Source: Microbacterium sp. C5A9 (GTDB lineage Bacteria; Actinomycetota; Actinomycetes; Actinomycetales; Microbacteriaceae). Taken from it: DNA of 64,000 nucleotides. Each line of letters starts with the position of its first letter. The first letter of the stretch is position 1. The stretch is taken from the NCBI RefSeq assembly GCF_022627955.1, contig NZ_JABXGD010000009.1, positions 1-64,000 of the forward strand, read 5' to 3'. Positions 50,353-58,881 of this stretch are shown piece after piece. Under the pieces are notes generated by a model. That model saw nothing but the letters and a program-made list of their open reading frames with translations, was not told the DNA's origin and ran no database searches. Made by a program: the position numbers and the translations under genes.

Positions 50353-51618
50353 GTGAGCACACAACGGGTATTCGCCGCGCGCCTGGCAGGCTGCGCCGTC
50401 TTCGACCCCGTGGGCGACCGGCTCGGCAAGGTCCGGGATGTCGTCATCGTGTATCGAAGTACGGCGGCGCCGCGCGTCATCGGTCTCGTCGTCGAGATCC
50501 CCGGCCGCAGGCACGTCTTCCTCTCGATCGGCCGCGTCACCTCGATCCGTGCGGGCCAGGTCATCACCACCGGACTCATCAACGTGCGGCGGTTCTCACC
50601 GCGTGCCGGCGAGGTGCGGGTGCTGGCCGAGCTGCTGGGGCGCAGGGTCGACCTCGTCGACGGCAGCGGCAACGCCGTGATCGAAGACGTCGCGATCGAG
50701 CCGAACCGGCTCGGAGAATGGGCGATCAGTCAGCTCTTCCTGCGCCGTCCCAAGACCAGCGCCTCGCCGTTCGCGAAGGGTCCCACCACGTTCGCCGCCT
50801 GGAGCGAGGTGTCCGAGCAGCGCTCCCCCGGCGAGGCCCAGTCCGCCGAGCAGCTCGTCGCGTCGTACTCGGAGCTGCACGCGGCCGACCTCGCGAACAC
50901 GCTGCTCGATCTGCCGCAGCAGCGCATGATCGAGGTCGCGGAGGAGCTCTCCGACGACCGCCTCGCCGACGCCCTCGAAGAGATGCCCGAAGACGAGCAG
51001 GTGCACATCCTCGACCGTCTCGGCGATGAGCGCGCCGCCGACATCCTCGACCAGATGGAGCCCGACGACGCGGCCGACCTGCTCGCGCAGCTCCCCCCGA
51101 GCCGGCTGGAGCAGCTTCTGGAGCTCATGGAGCCCGAAGAGGCCGAGGACGTGCGGATGCTGCTCCGCTACGGCCCCGACACGGCCGGTGGCCTCATGAC
51201 GCCCGAGCCGATCATCCTGTCCGCGGATGCGACGGTCGCCGAGGCGCTCGCCCTCATCCGGCGCCACGAACTGCATCCCGCTCTCGCCGCGGCCGTGTTC
51301 GTCACGCTCCCCCCGTTCGAGACCCCCACGGGTCGCCTGCTCGGAATGGTGCACTTCCAGCGCATGCTGCGCTATCCCCCGCACGAGCGACTCGGCGCGA
51401 TCGTCGACGACAGCCTCGAGCCGGTGGCCGTCACGGCGTCCGCGGCCGAGGTGGCGAGGATGCTGGCGAGCTACGACCTCGTGTCGCTCCCGGTGATCGA
51501 CGCCGCACATCGCCTCGTCGGCGCGATCAGCATCGACGACGTGCTCGACTACCTGCTGCCGGATGACTGGCGGACGCACGACGACGATGCACCGACCATC
51601 CCGGGGAAGGTGAGCTGA
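50353..51618 (+). CDS. PRC-barrel, MgtE_N and CBS-domain protein
   Basis: The 421-residue soluble protein has a PRC-barrel-like N-terminus (about 5-150). An MgtE intracellular N domain follows (LHAADLANTLLDLPQQRMIEVAEEL, about 175-275), then two CBS modules (GGLMTPEPIILSADATVAEAL onward). It lacks the membrane part of MgtE, so it is not a magnesium channel itself; it probably senses Mg or nucleotide and acts on another protein. GTG 50353 is leaderless. The DUF1003 gene follows with a TGATG overlap. It matches Rv1232c by neighbourhood. Confidence 0.88.
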   Translation: MSTQRVFAARLAGCAVFDPVGDRLGKVRDVVIVYRSTAAPRVIGLVVEIPGRRHVFLSIGRVTSIRAGQVITTGLINVRRFSPRAGEVRVLAELLGRRVDLVDGSGNAVIEDVAIEPNRLGEWAISQLFLRRPKTSASPFAKGPTTFAAWSEVSEQRSPGEAQSAEQLVASYSELHAADLANTLLDLPQQRMIEVAEELSDDRLADALEEMPEDEQVHILDRLGDERAADILDQMEPDDAADLLAQLPPSRLEQLLELMEPEEAEDVRMLLRYGPDTAGGLMTPEPIILSADATVAEALALIRRHELHPALAAAVFVTLPPFETPTGRLLGMVHFQRMLRYPPHERLGAIVDDSLEPVAVTASAAEVARMLASYDLVSLPVIDAAHRLVGAISIDDVLDYLLPDDWRTHDDDAPTIPGKVS

Positions 51619-52163
51619 TGGCCCGTTCCCGCTCCCGCTCCCCTCAGCTCGACGCCCCGCTCGGTCGGGGATCGTCGCGACAGCGATCGACCTCGCGCGA
51701 TCGCTTCGGACGGTTCACCGAGTGGGTGGCCCGCGCGATGGGCACCCCGGCCTTCCTGCTCATCCTCACGCTGTTCTGCGTGCTCTGGATCTGCTGGAAC
51801 ACGCTGCTGCCCGACCACCTGCGCTTCGACGACGCGGCGCTCGGCTTCACGGCTCTCACGCTGATGCTGTCCCTGCAGGCGTCGTACGCCGCGCCACTGA
51901 TCCTGCTCGCACAGAATCGCCAGGACGACCGCGACCGCGTGCAGATCGAGCAGGATCGCCAGCGCGCCGAGCGCAACCTCGCCGACACGGAGTACCTCGC
52001 ACGCGAGATCGTCGCGCTGCGCATGTCTCTCGAGGAGCGCAACAACCAGGTCGTGACGCGCGACGTGCTGCGTCACGAGCTCAAGGCCCTTCTCGCCGAA
52101 CTCGGCGAACCCGACGACGAGCCACGTGAGTCGCCGCGGTCCGGCCCCCGATCGACATCGTGA
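51618..52163 (+). CDS. DUF1003 membrane protein
   Basis: The 181-residue protein has a basic N-terminus, two membrane helices (about 44-64 and 75-97) and a charged C-terminal helix. The segment between the helices contains the family-typical WICWNTLLPDHLRFDDAALGF, and SLQASYAAPLILLAQNRQ follows. Its function is unknown. It overlaps the MgtE_N/CBS gene upstream by one base and mrp downstream by four, so the three are translated as a coupled set, as in Rv1232c-Rv1229c. Confidence 0.9.
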   Translation: MARSRSRSPQLDAPLGRGSSRQRSTSRDRFGRFTEWVARAMGTPAFLLILTLFCVLWICWNTLLPDHLRFDDAALGFTALTLMLSLQASYAAPLILLAQNRQDDRDRVQIEQDRQRAERNLADTEYLAREIVALRMSLEERNNQVVTRDVLRHELKALLAELGEPDDEPRESPRSGPRSTS

Positions 52164-53278
52164 GCTCCACCGACGCCGTCCGGGCGGCCGTCGCCGCTGT
52201 CACCGACCCCGAGCTGCGACGCCCCATCGGCGACCTCGACATGGTCAGGGACATCTCCGTCACCGACGGAAGGGCCGACGTGTCGATCGTCCTCACGATC
52301 GTGGGCTGCCCTGCGGCATCCCGCATCGAATCAGACGTGCGCGCCGCAGCCGCATCCGTCCCCGGTGTGACAGACGTGCAGGTCGACGTCGGGGTGATGA
52401 CCCCCGCCGAACGCAAGGCCCTGACCGAGAAGCTCCGGGACGGTCGCGCACCGCGCCAGATGCCCTTCGGCCCCGACTCGCTCACCCGGGTCGTCCTCGT
52501 CTCGAGCGGCAAGGGCGGCGTGGGCAAGTCGACGGTCACCGCGAACCTGGCGGTCGCGCTCGCAGAGCAGGGTCTCGCGGTCGGTCTCGTCGATGCGGAC
52601 GTGCACGGTTTCTCGATCCCGGGGCTGCTCGGCATCCCTGCGGGCACACAGCCGACCCGGATCGACGACCTCATGCTCCCGCCGGTCGCCCACGGCGTGA
52701 AGACCATCTCGATCGGCATGTTCCTGCGCGACGGCGAGGCGGTCGTCGCCTGGCGCGGTCCGATGCTCCACCGCACGGTGCAGCAGTTCCTCACCGACGT
52801 CTTCTTCGGCGACCTCGACGTGCTGCTGATCGACATGCCTCCCGGCACCGGCGACATCGCGATCTCGATCGGCCAGCTGCTGCCGCACGCCGAGGTGCTG
52901 GTGGTCACGACGCCTCAGGCAGCGGCATCCGACGTCGCCATCCGCAGCGGACTGGTCGCGCGCCAGACCGGGCAGCGCGTGATCGGCGTGATCGAGAACA
53001 TGGGCCCCTTCACCCTCCCCGGCGGAACGGTGATCGATCTCTTCGGGTCCGGCGGCGGGGCTGCTGTCGCCGCCGCCCTCTCGGAGACCGATCCGGTGCC
53101 CCTGCTCGCCTCGATCCCCCTCAGCCCCGCTCTGCGTGCGGGAGGTGACGACGGCACCCCGATCGTCGTCGGAGACCCCTCCGACGCGGCAGCCATGGCG
53201 ATCGACGCCCTCGCCCGCACTCTCGCCGGACGCGGTCGCGGACTCTCCCGACGCCCGCTGCCCCTGTCGCTCGGGTGA
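52160..53278 (+). CDS. mrp: Mrp/ApbC-type P-loop iron-sulfur carrier homologue
   Basis: The 372-residue protein has an N-terminal MIP18/DUF59 domain (about 1-80) and a deviant Walker P-loop SGKGGVGKST (116-125). It also has FFGDLDVLLIDMPPGTGDI and ENMGPFTLPGG. Mrp proteins carry Fe-S clusters to apoproteins. The CxxC that would hold the cluster at about 280-290 is absent, replaced by TLPGGTVIDLFG; from memory the mycobacterial Mrp is similar. GTG 52160 overlaps the DUF1003 stop as GTGA. It converges on the unknown membrane-protein gene with 15 bases between stops. Confidence 0.92.
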   Translation: MSSTDAVRAAVAAVTDPELRRPIGDLDMVRDISVTDGRADVSIVLTIVGCPAASRIESDVRAAAASVPGVTDVQVDVGVMTPAERKALTEKLRDGRAPRQMPFGPDSLTRVVLVSSGKGGVGKSTVTANLAVALAEQGLAVGLVDADVHGFSIPGLLGIPAGTQPTRIDDLMLPPVAHGVKTISIGMFLRDGEAVVAWRGPMLHRTVQQFLTDVFFGDLDVLLIDMPPGTGDIAISIGQLLPHAEVLVVTTPQAAASDVAIRSGLVARQTGQRVIGVIENMGPFTLPGGTVIDLFGSGGGAAVAAALSETDPVPLLASIPLSPALRAGGDDGTPIVVGDPSDAAAMAIDALARTLAGRGRGLSRRPLPLSLG

Positions 53279-53293
53279 CGATCTGCTCCTCCG

Positions 53294-53902
53294 CTAGCGG
53301 CGTGCCCGGCGGCGTGTGAAGAGTCGACGCAGCACGATCACCAGCGGGATGAGCACGGCGAGCGGCGGACACAGCACGGCGCAGAAGACCAGGACCTCGC
53401 CGATCCCGAAGTCGCTCGCACCGGTGCGGCCGAGTCCGATGGCGCCGGTGCCGAACGAGTCACCCGCCACGAGGAACTCGCCGTCATAGGTGTCGAGCGG
53501 GTCCTCGCACCGCACCAGATGGGGTCCGGCGTCGACGGAGGTGAACTGCGACCGCTGTTCGAAGCCCGGCCGCGGGGTCACCCACCAGAGCACGTCGTCC
53601 CAGCGGAGAGCGGATCCCGCTCGCTGCAGAAGCGCCGAGCCGTCGGGGCCGGTGACGACACACTCCATCGTCCCCAGGGACGCGGCGCGCCCGCTCGCCC
53701 AGACTCCGGCCGTCTGACCGGAAGACAGCTCGACCGAGATCGATCCTCCGATCGCCGAGGGTTCGGCATCCTCGACGGACCGGACGATCGGCAGCACCCA
53801 GAGGGTCCAGATCAGCACCGAGACCACGGCGCAGAACGCGGCGGCGATGAACGCCGCCTGGTCCCTGGTCGTGAGCCGATCAGCGGAGGGGGCTGCGGTC
53901 AC
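53294..53902 (-). CDS. Two-helix membrane protein of unknown function downstream of tatB
   Basis: The 202-residue protein has a membrane helix at about 15-40, an extracytoplasmic domain of about 120 residues with two cysteines (about 80 and 131), then a second helix at about 168-193 ending in FTRRRARR. I do not recognise the family. The GTG start overlaps the tatB stop as GTGA, so production is coupled to TatB. Confidence 0.75.
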   Translation of the reverse strand: MTAAPSADRLTTRDQAAFIAAAFCAVVSVLIWTLWVLPIVRSVEDAEPSAIGGSISVELSSGQTAGVWASGRAASLGTMECVVTGPDGSALLQRAGSALRWDDVLWWVTPRPGFEQRSQFTSVDAGPHLVRCEDPLDTYDGEFLVAGDSFGTGAIGLGRTGASDFGIGEVLVFCAVLCPPLAVLIPLVIVLRRLFTRRRARR

Positions 53903-54285
53903 GTCGCTTCGAGGTCGAACGGCGGCGGGTTCGACACCGAAAACTCGGGGCGCACGCGCACCGGACGCACGGGAGCCACGTCCGGTTCCGCGACGACCGT
54001 GGCGGCCTGCGTGGCGGCGACGGCCGGCGAGTCCTCGAAGAGAGCATCGCGGATGATCCGACGCGGATCGTACTGTCGAGGGTCGAGCTTGCGCCAGTCG
54101 ACATCGTCGACCTCCGGCCCCATCTCCTCACGCACCCGCGTCTTCGTGTCGCGCAGGAACTCTCCGGCACGCCGAGCGAGCTTCGCCACGCTCTCTGCGT
54201 AGCGAGGCAGCCGCTCAGGTCCGACGAGAAGAACAGCGACCAGCCCGATCAGCAGAATCTTCTCGAATGAGATCCCGAGTTCCAT
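53899..54285 (-). CDS. tatB: Sec-independent protein translocase subunit TatB
   Basis: The 128-residue protein has the TatB pattern: an N-terminal helix (EKILLIGLVAVLLVGPERLP, about 8-27) with the GPERLP hinge, an amphipathic helix (AESVAKLARRAGEFLRDTK) and a polar tail. TatB helps TatC receive folded twin-arginine substrates; tatA and tatC are not in the window. ATG 54285 is leaderless after TAGCCT. It diverges from the O-methyltransferase gene, as in Rv1224-Rv1220c, though without the sigE and htrA found there. Confidence 0.88.
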   Translation of the reverse strand: MELGISFEKILLIGLVAVLLVGPERLPRYAESVAKLARRAGEFLRDTKTRVREEMGPEVDDVDWRKLDPRQYDPRRIIRDALFEDSPAVAATQAATVVAEPDVAPVRPVRVRPEFSVSNPPPFDLEAT

Positions 54286-54291
54286 CTGACC

Positions 54292-54297
54292 AGGCTA
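54292..54297 (-). promoter_or_regulatory. Leaderless -10 element of tatB
   Basis: TAGCCT on the minus strand lies six bases before ATG 54285. Confidence 0.65.
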
Positions 54298-54374
54298 CCG
54301 CCGCGCCTGCCTCCTTGCCGCCCACCGAGCGCATACGCTGGGAGAACACACATGTGAGTCGGGAGAACAGGGCA

Positions 54375-55010
54375 ATGAGCGAGAACGATGCGAACGCACG
54401 TTTCCTCCGGGAATCCATCGTCGAGCCGTCCTCGATCGCGCGTGCTCGCGCCAACGCCCTCGAGCTCGGCGCGGCGCCCATCAGCGCGGCCGTCGGCTCG
54501 CAGATCGCCGTTCTCGCCGCCGCGACCAACGCACGTTCGATCGTGGAGATCGGCACCGGCGCCGGCGTCTCCGGTCTGTGGCTCCTGAGAGGCGCCCCGC
54601 AGGCCGTCCTCACCTCCATCGACAACGAGCCCGAGCATCTCGCGGCGGCCCGTCAGTCGTTCGCCGACGCGCGGGTCCCCGCGACCCGTGCTCGCTTCAT
54701 CAGCGGACGAGCGGCCGATGTCCTCCCCCGCATGAACGAGTCCTCGTACGACGTCGTCCTCGTCGATGCCGACGCGGAGAACGTCATCGAGTACGTCGAG
54801 CACGGCCTGCGCCTCGCGCGCGCAGGCGGAATCGTCCTGGTGCCGCGTGTGCTCGCGGGCGGTCGCGTCGCCGACCCCGTGCAGCGCGATGCCGTCACCT
54901 CGGCCTATCGGTCGCTCATCCAGGAGACGCAGGAATCGGCGGCCGTGCTCGCCACCGTCTCGACGTCGGGCGAGGGTCTGCTCCAGCTGATCCGCGTCGC
55001 CGAGTCCTGA
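54375..55010 (+). CDS. O-methyltransferase (class I SAM-dependent, family 3)
   Basis: The 211-residue protein has the SAM-binding motif VEIGTGAGVSGLWLL (about 56-70), the acidic TSIDNEPEH and VLVDADAEN, the usual pattern of metal-dependent catechol-type O-methyltransferases. The physiological substrate is unknown; the M. tuberculosis neighbour is Rv1220c. ATG 54375 follows GGGAGAACAGGG; a GTG seven codons earlier is an alternative. A TACGCT at 54334-54339 suggests a short leader. A 22-bp hairpin closes the gene. Confidence 0.88.
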   Translation: MSENDANARFLRESIVEPSSIARARANALELGAAPISAAVGSQIAVLAAATNARSIVEIGTGAGVSGLWLLRGAPQAVLTSIDNEPEHLAAARQSFADARVPATRARFISGRAADVLPRMNESSYDVVLVDADAENVIEYVEHGLRLARAGGIVLVPRVLAGGRVADPVQRDAVTSAYRSLIQETQESAAVLATVSTSGEGLLQLIRVAES

Positions 55011-55021
55011 CTCCTCCCCCG

Positions 55022-55068
55022 CAGACGACGAAGGCGACGGATCGATGATCCGTCGCCTTCGTCGTCTG
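55022..55068. terminator. Perfect 22-bp hairpin after the O-methyltransferase gene
   Basis: Arms 55022-55043 and 55047-55068 pair without a mismatch around GAT. It starts 12 bases after the stop and ends 29 bases before the stop of the converging DUF3117 gene. No U-tract is present. Confidence 0.85.
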
Positions 55069-55096
55069 TCTCCGCTCGATGCGGAGGGGATGTCGA

Positions 55097-55270
55097 TCAG
55101 GCTGGCGCCACGACGGCTGCCAGCACGTCGTGGAGTTCCTTCGCCTCTGCGTCGTTCACGGACACGACCAGGCGGCCGCCGCCTTCGAGGGGGACGCGCA
55201 CGATGATGAGTCGCCCTTCCTTCACGGCCTCCATGGGTCCGTCGCCAGTCCTCGGCTTCATCGCTGCCAT
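55097..55270 (-). CDS. DUF3117 small protein
   Basis: The 57-residue protein begins MAAMKPRTGDGPMEAVKEGR and continues with LIIVRVPLEGGGRLVVSVN and a helical AEAKELHDVLAAVVAPA. This matches the short actinobacterial DUF3117 family of unknown function (Rv1211 in M. tuberculosis, from memory). ATG 55270 has AAGGAG eight bases upstream. It is preceded by an A/T-rich stretch (55335-55372). It is short enough to be missed by common length cut-offs. Confidence 0.9.
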   Translation of the reverse strand: MAAMKPRTGDGPMEAVKEGRLIIVRVPLEGGGRLVVSVNDAEAKELHDVLAAVVAPA

Positions 55271-55334
55271 CGTGGGCTCCTTTTCCTCCGGTGGTATCTG
55301 ACCAGTTTATCGGTTGTCACCGAACCCTGTATGT

Positions 55335-55372
55335 CACCCGTGAAGAAATGCATCAAGCATTAACATTCACGG
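55335..55372 (-). promoter_or_regulatory. A/T-rich island upstream of DUF3117
   Basis: Roughly two thirds of bases 55341-55370 are A or T in a strongly G/C sequence. It includes the inverted repeat AATGC-ATCAA-GCATT (55347-55361) and the last codons of the PIG-V-like gene. It lies 65-100 bases before the DUF3117 start, where an UP-element or operator would be expected. Confidence 0.35.
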
Positions 55373-56584
55373 CACCTGCCAGAACGTGTTGCCGAGGGCA
55401 TACATGTGGTGGATCCATGCCCACTGGCCGATGAGACACGCGACCAGAACGCCGATGCGCCATGCACGCGAACGGGGCACGGCGACGGCTCCCCAGAGCG
55501 GACTCAGCGGCAGCAACAACCGGAAGGTGCTCGACTGGGGGAAGAACACCGCCAGCAGGTAGAGCAGGTAGCTGGCGCTCCAGAGGCGCAGGTCAGGACC
55601 GAGCCGTCGCACCTGCGGGCTCAGGAGCAGCGCCGACCCGGCGCCGATGACGAGCAGTACCAGGCCGACCGGCCCCAGCGCCGACGGCAGTCCCCACTGG
55701 GCGAACCAGAACTGCGAAGCCTGCACCCATCCGTCGAACGGCATGAACGCGGGGGCACCGCCCGCGATCCAGTTCCGCCGCCACGAGAGCTCGGTGGCGA
55801 GGTAGGCACCGGGATCGCCCGTCGCTATCGCCGCGATCACCTGCCAGGCGAAACCGCACACGGTGGCCAGTGCACCGGCCGCGATGATGTGCGCGATCTC
55901 GCGACCCGCGAGCGGGTCCTCGCGGCGGCGCAGCCACCGGACGATCCCGTGCAGGCCGAGGAACAGCGCGAAGGCGAGGATTCCGGGACGGGTGAACGCC
56001 ATGACGGGGATGACCGCGTACAGCCACGCGTACCGGCGCCGCACCGTCAGGTCGAGGGCGAGGAAGAGCAGGAGGAGGAAGAGGGTCTCCGCGTAGCCCA
56101 CCTGGAACATCGCGGCGAGAGGACCGGACGCGAAGAACACGACCGCCCACATCGCAGCCGAGCGTCCGACACGATCGCGGAGGAGCCGGTGGAGTGCGAG
56201 GCAGGCGAGATAGCCGGCGACGAAAGAGAGGAGGAAGGCGCCGGCGCCCCACGATCCGAACAGCAGGCCCAGGAGCTTGGCCGCATATGCGAACACGGGC
56301 ATGAACGCCCACGCGTTCTCCGCGACCTCGCCGGAAGCCGTGAGGGGCAGTCGGCTCGGGTACCCCTCTTCCGCCACGAGCCAGTACCACTGGGCGTCCC
56401 ACCCCAGGACGAAGTCGACCAGTCCCGGCTCGGCGCCGAACCGCGAGAGTGTGGTCGACTGCGCGGCCGCCGCGATCATCAGCCCGGTCGTCACCGCACG
56501 GGCAGCGAGGTAGATCAGCGCGATGCGCAGCGGCAGAGGCAGCTGCGCCCAGCGGCGCGCGACACTCAGCGCGACGTGAGCCAT
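55367..56584 (-). CDS. PIG-V-like GT-C mannosyltransferase family membrane protein
   Basis: The 405-residue protein has about ten membrane helices. The first extracytoplasmic loop contains the PIG-V-like acidic motif GWDAQWYWLVAEEGYP (about 61-76) and NAWAFMPVFAY. Eukaryotic PIG-V adds the second mannose of GPI anchors; actinobacterial relatives probably use polyprenyl-phosphate mannose to glycosylate lipids or proteins outside the membrane. Substrate is unknown. The start ATG 56584 lies inside the last 19 bases of dapE, so its translation is coupled to dapE. Confidence 0.8.
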   Translation of the reverse strand: MAHVALSVARRWAQLPLPLRIALIYLAARAVTTGLMIAAAAQSTTLSRFGAEPGLVDFVLGWDAQWYWLVAEEGYPSRLPLTASGEVAENAWAFMPVFAYAAKLLGLLFGSWGAGAFLLSFVAGYLACLALHRLLRDRVGRSAAMWAVVFFASGPLAAMFQVGYAETLFLLLLFLALDLTVRRRYAWLYAVIPVMAFTRPGILAFALFLGLHGIVRWLRRREDPLAGREIAHIIAAGALATVCGFAWQVIAAIATGDPGAYLATELSWRRNWIAGGAPAFMPFDGWVQASQFWFAQWGLPSALGPVGLVLLVIGAGSALLLSPQVRRLGPDLRLWSASYLLYLLAVFFPQSSTFRLLLPLSPLWGAVAVPRSRAWRIGVLVACLIGQWAWIHHMYALGNTFWQVP

Positions 56585-57639
56585 GCCCGCAGTCCGCGCT
56601 CGACGGCGTCGATCTGCGCGAGGGGAACCCGCTCCTCGTCATGGTGGGCGAGGTGGGGGTCGCCGGGGCCGTAGTTGACGGCCGGGATCCCGAGCGCCGA
56701 GAACCGAGCGACGTCGGTCCATCCGTACTTCGGGCGGGGCTCGGCACCCACGGCGGACACGAACTGCTGGGCGATGGGAGCGTCGAGTCCCGGGCGAGCA
56801 CCCTCGGCGGAGTCCGTGATCTCGACGTCGAAGCCGGCGAGCAGGTTGCGGATGTGCGCCTCGGCGTCGGCTGCCGTCTTGCTCGGAGCGAACCGGTAGT
56901 TCACCTCGACCTCGCAGGCGTCGGGTATCACGTTGCCGGCGACCCCGCCGCTGATCCGCACGGCGCTCATGCTCTCCCGGTACAGCAGACCCTCGACCGG
57001 GACCTCCCTGGCCCGGTACTCGGCCAGACGAGCGAGGATCGGAGCCGCCCGATGGATCGCGTTCTCGCCGATCCAGGCCCGCGCCGCGTGCGCTCGGACG
57101 CCGGAGGTCCGCACGATCGCACGCATCGTGCCGTTGCATCCGCCCTCGACCTCGCCGTTCGACGGTTCGCCGAGGATCGCGAAGTCGGCCCGGAAGAGGT
57201 CAGGACGAACCGCAGCGAGAAGTGCGAGGCCGTTCTTGGACGCCTCGACCTCTTCGTTGTCGTACCACATCCAGGTGATGTCGACCGCGGGCTCGGTGAG
57301 CTCGGCGGCGAGCTTGAGCTGCACGGCGGTGCCGCTCTTCATGTCGACGGTTCCGCGACCCCACAGGTATGCGGCGCCGTCGATCTCGATGTCCCTGGTC
57401 GGCACATTGTCGTTGATCGGCACGGTGTCGATGTGACCGGCGATCGCGACCCGCTGCGCGCGGCCGAGGTTCGTGCGCGCGACGATCGTGTTGCCGTGTC
57501 GGATGACCTCGAGATGGTCATAGGCCGAGATCGCCTCCTCGATGGCATCCGCCAGGGTCTTCTCGTCACCCGAGACACTCGGGACGTCGCAGATCGCGCG
57601 GGTCAGGTCGACGGAGGAGGCTGTCAGATCGAGCACCAT
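56566..57639 (-). CDS. dapE: Succinyl-diaminopimelate desuccinylase
   Basis: The 357-residue M20 metallopeptidase-fold enzyme has IAGHIDTVP (metal His, catalytic Asp), RGTVDMKSG (bridging Asp), YDNEEVEASKNGL (catalytic Glu pair) and a terminal PHLAHHDEERV (metal His). It removes succinate from N-succinyl-LL-diaminopimelate in the lysine/peptidoglycan pathway. ATG 57639 is leaderless after TAGGCT. It diverges from dapD across 64 bases, as in Rv1202-Rv1201c. The dimerisation domain lies at about 170-280. Confidence 0.94.
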   Translation of the reverse strand: MVLDLTASSVDLTRAICDVPSVSGDEKTLADAIEEAISAYDHLEVIRHGNTIVARTNLGRAQRVAIAGHIDTVPINDNVPTRDIEIDGAAYLWGRGTVDMKSGTAVQLKLAAELTEPAVDITWMWYDNEEVEASKNGLALLAAVRPDLFRADFAILGEPSNGEVEGGCNGTMRAIVRTSGVRAHAARAWIGENAIHRAAPILARLAEYRAREVPVEGLLYRESMSAVRISGGVAGNVIPDACEVEVNYRFAPSKTAADAEAHIRNLLAGFDVEITDSAEGARPGLDAPIAQQFVSAVGAEPRPKYGWTDVARFSALGIPAVNYGPGDPHLAHHDEERVPLAQIDAVERGLRAWLTSR

Positions 57640-57645
57640 GCCCCC

Positions 57646-57651
57646 AGCCTA
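57646..57651 (-). promoter_or_regulatory. Leaderless -10 element of dapE
   Basis: TAGGCT on the minus strand lies six bases before ATG 57639. Confidence 0.65.
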
Positions 57652-57691
57652 CTTACCCGACATCTGTCCTCTCGCGTCCTTCGCGTCGCGA

Positions 57692-57697
57692 TAGCGT
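57692..57697 (+). promoter_or_regulatory. Leaderless -10 element of dapD
   Basis: TAGCGT lies six bases before ATG 57704. The dapE and dapD hexamers are only 40 bases apart, so back-to-back polymerases could compete. Confidence 0.65.
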
Positions 57698-57703
57698 GGA
57701 GTC

Positions 57704-58657
57704 ATGACTGAGGCGCGCACCGTGTGGGGTACCGGACTTTCGACGATCGCCGGCGACGGCACCGTCCTGGATGCCTGGTTCCCCGAGGTGGCCACCGCCG
57801 AGCCGAGTGCCGGCGACGCCGCTGCCGCCCTCGCCACGCTCGAAGCGCTCGCCGGTCCCGACGAACGCCGCAACGTGACGGTGGAGACCGTGCAGCTGCG
57901 GATCGACCTGGATGCCGCGCCGGCATCGACCGTCGACGCCTATCTGCGTCTGCACGCGCTGTCGCACCTCGTGGTGCGCCCGAACGAGCTCAACCTCGAC
58001 GGGATCTTCGCCCACCTGCCGAACGTCGCCTGGACGAACGCCGGTCCGGTGCACCCCGTCGACGCGGCTCGACTCCGTCCGCTCCTGCAGCGCGCGGGGA
58101 TCCAGGTGCAGGGACTCGACAAGTTCCCCCGCCTCACCGACTACGTGCAGCCCGCGGGCGTGCGCATCGCCGATGCCTCGCGTGTGCGACTCGGTGCACA
58201 CCTCTCCCCCGGCACCACGGTCATGCACGAGGGCTTCGTGAACTTCAACGCCGGCACGCTCGGCTCGTCGATGGTCGAGGGTCGCATCTCGCAGGGCGTC
58301 GTCGTGGGCGACGGCAGCGACATCGGCGGCGGCTCCTCGATCATGGGCACCCTCTCCGGCGGCGGAGCGCACCGCGTCTCGATCGGCTCCCGCACGCTGC
58401 TCGGCGCCAACGCGGGCATCGGCATCTCGCTCGGCGACGACTGCGTCGTCGAGGCGGGTCTGTACGTCACGGCCGGCACGAAGGTCGTCCTCGTCGACGG
58501 ACCGGCGACGGCCGACGGTGGGAGGAAGACGGTCAAGGGCGCCGAGCTCTCCGGCGAGAACGGCCTCCTGTTCCGACGCAACTCCCTCAGCGGCGCGGTC
58601 GAGGCGGTGCGACGCGCGGGCGTCGGAGTCACCCTCAACGAGGCTCTGCACGCCTGA
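57704..58657 (+). CDS. dapD: Tetrahydrodipicolinate N-succinyltransferase
   Basis: The 317-residue protein has a left-handed beta-helix of hexapeptide repeats (about 160-260, including [26 protein letters not shown]). A FARRNSLSG-like [11 protein letters not shown] lies near the end. It transfers succinate from succinyl-CoA to tetrahydrodipicolinate. The length and N-terminal domain fit the actinobacterial DapD subgroup rather than the shorter proteobacterial one. ATG 57704 is leaderless. Confidence 0.94.
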   Translation: MTEARTVWGTGLSTIAGDGTVLDAWFPEVATAEPSAGDAAAALATLEALAGPDERRNVTVETVQLRIDLDAAPASTVDAYLRLHALSHLVVRPNELNLDGIFAHLPNVAWTNAGPVHPVDAARLRPLLQRAGIQVQGLDKFPRLTDYVQPAGVRIADASRVRLGAHLSPGTTVMHEGFVNFNAGTLGSSMVEGRISQGVVVGDGSDIGGGSSIMGTLSGGGAHRVSIGSRTLLGANAGIGISLGDDCVVEAGLYVTAGTKVVLVDGPATADGGRKTVKGAELSGENGLLFRRNSLSGAVEAVRRAGVGVTLNEALHA

Positions 58658-58707
58658 GCGACGCGCTGCCGGGCGCGTCATCCCAGACTTCTCCCGTCGA
58701 CGCGTGA

Positions 58708-58713
58708 TAGTGT
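58708..58713 (+). promoter_or_regulatory. Likely -10 element of the second DEAD-box gene
   Basis: TAGTGT is the best candidate in the 224-base gap and predicts a leader of about 160 bases. The leader has small hairpins, for example TTTCG/CGAAA at 58789-58803. The rest of the gap shows no gene. Confidence 0.4.
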
Positions 58714-58881
58714 CGATGTGACGCTCCTCGCACTGCGAGACGTCTGCGTCGTCGACACGCTCCCGCGCCACTTGCCTGGTTCTGGCCATTTCGAACGGCG
58801 AAACGATGCGCGATCCCGCGCCGTCGCCCACCTTCCCGCACCCGGCCCGATGGTTCGTGCGTGCACTCTCGGAGATACTTC

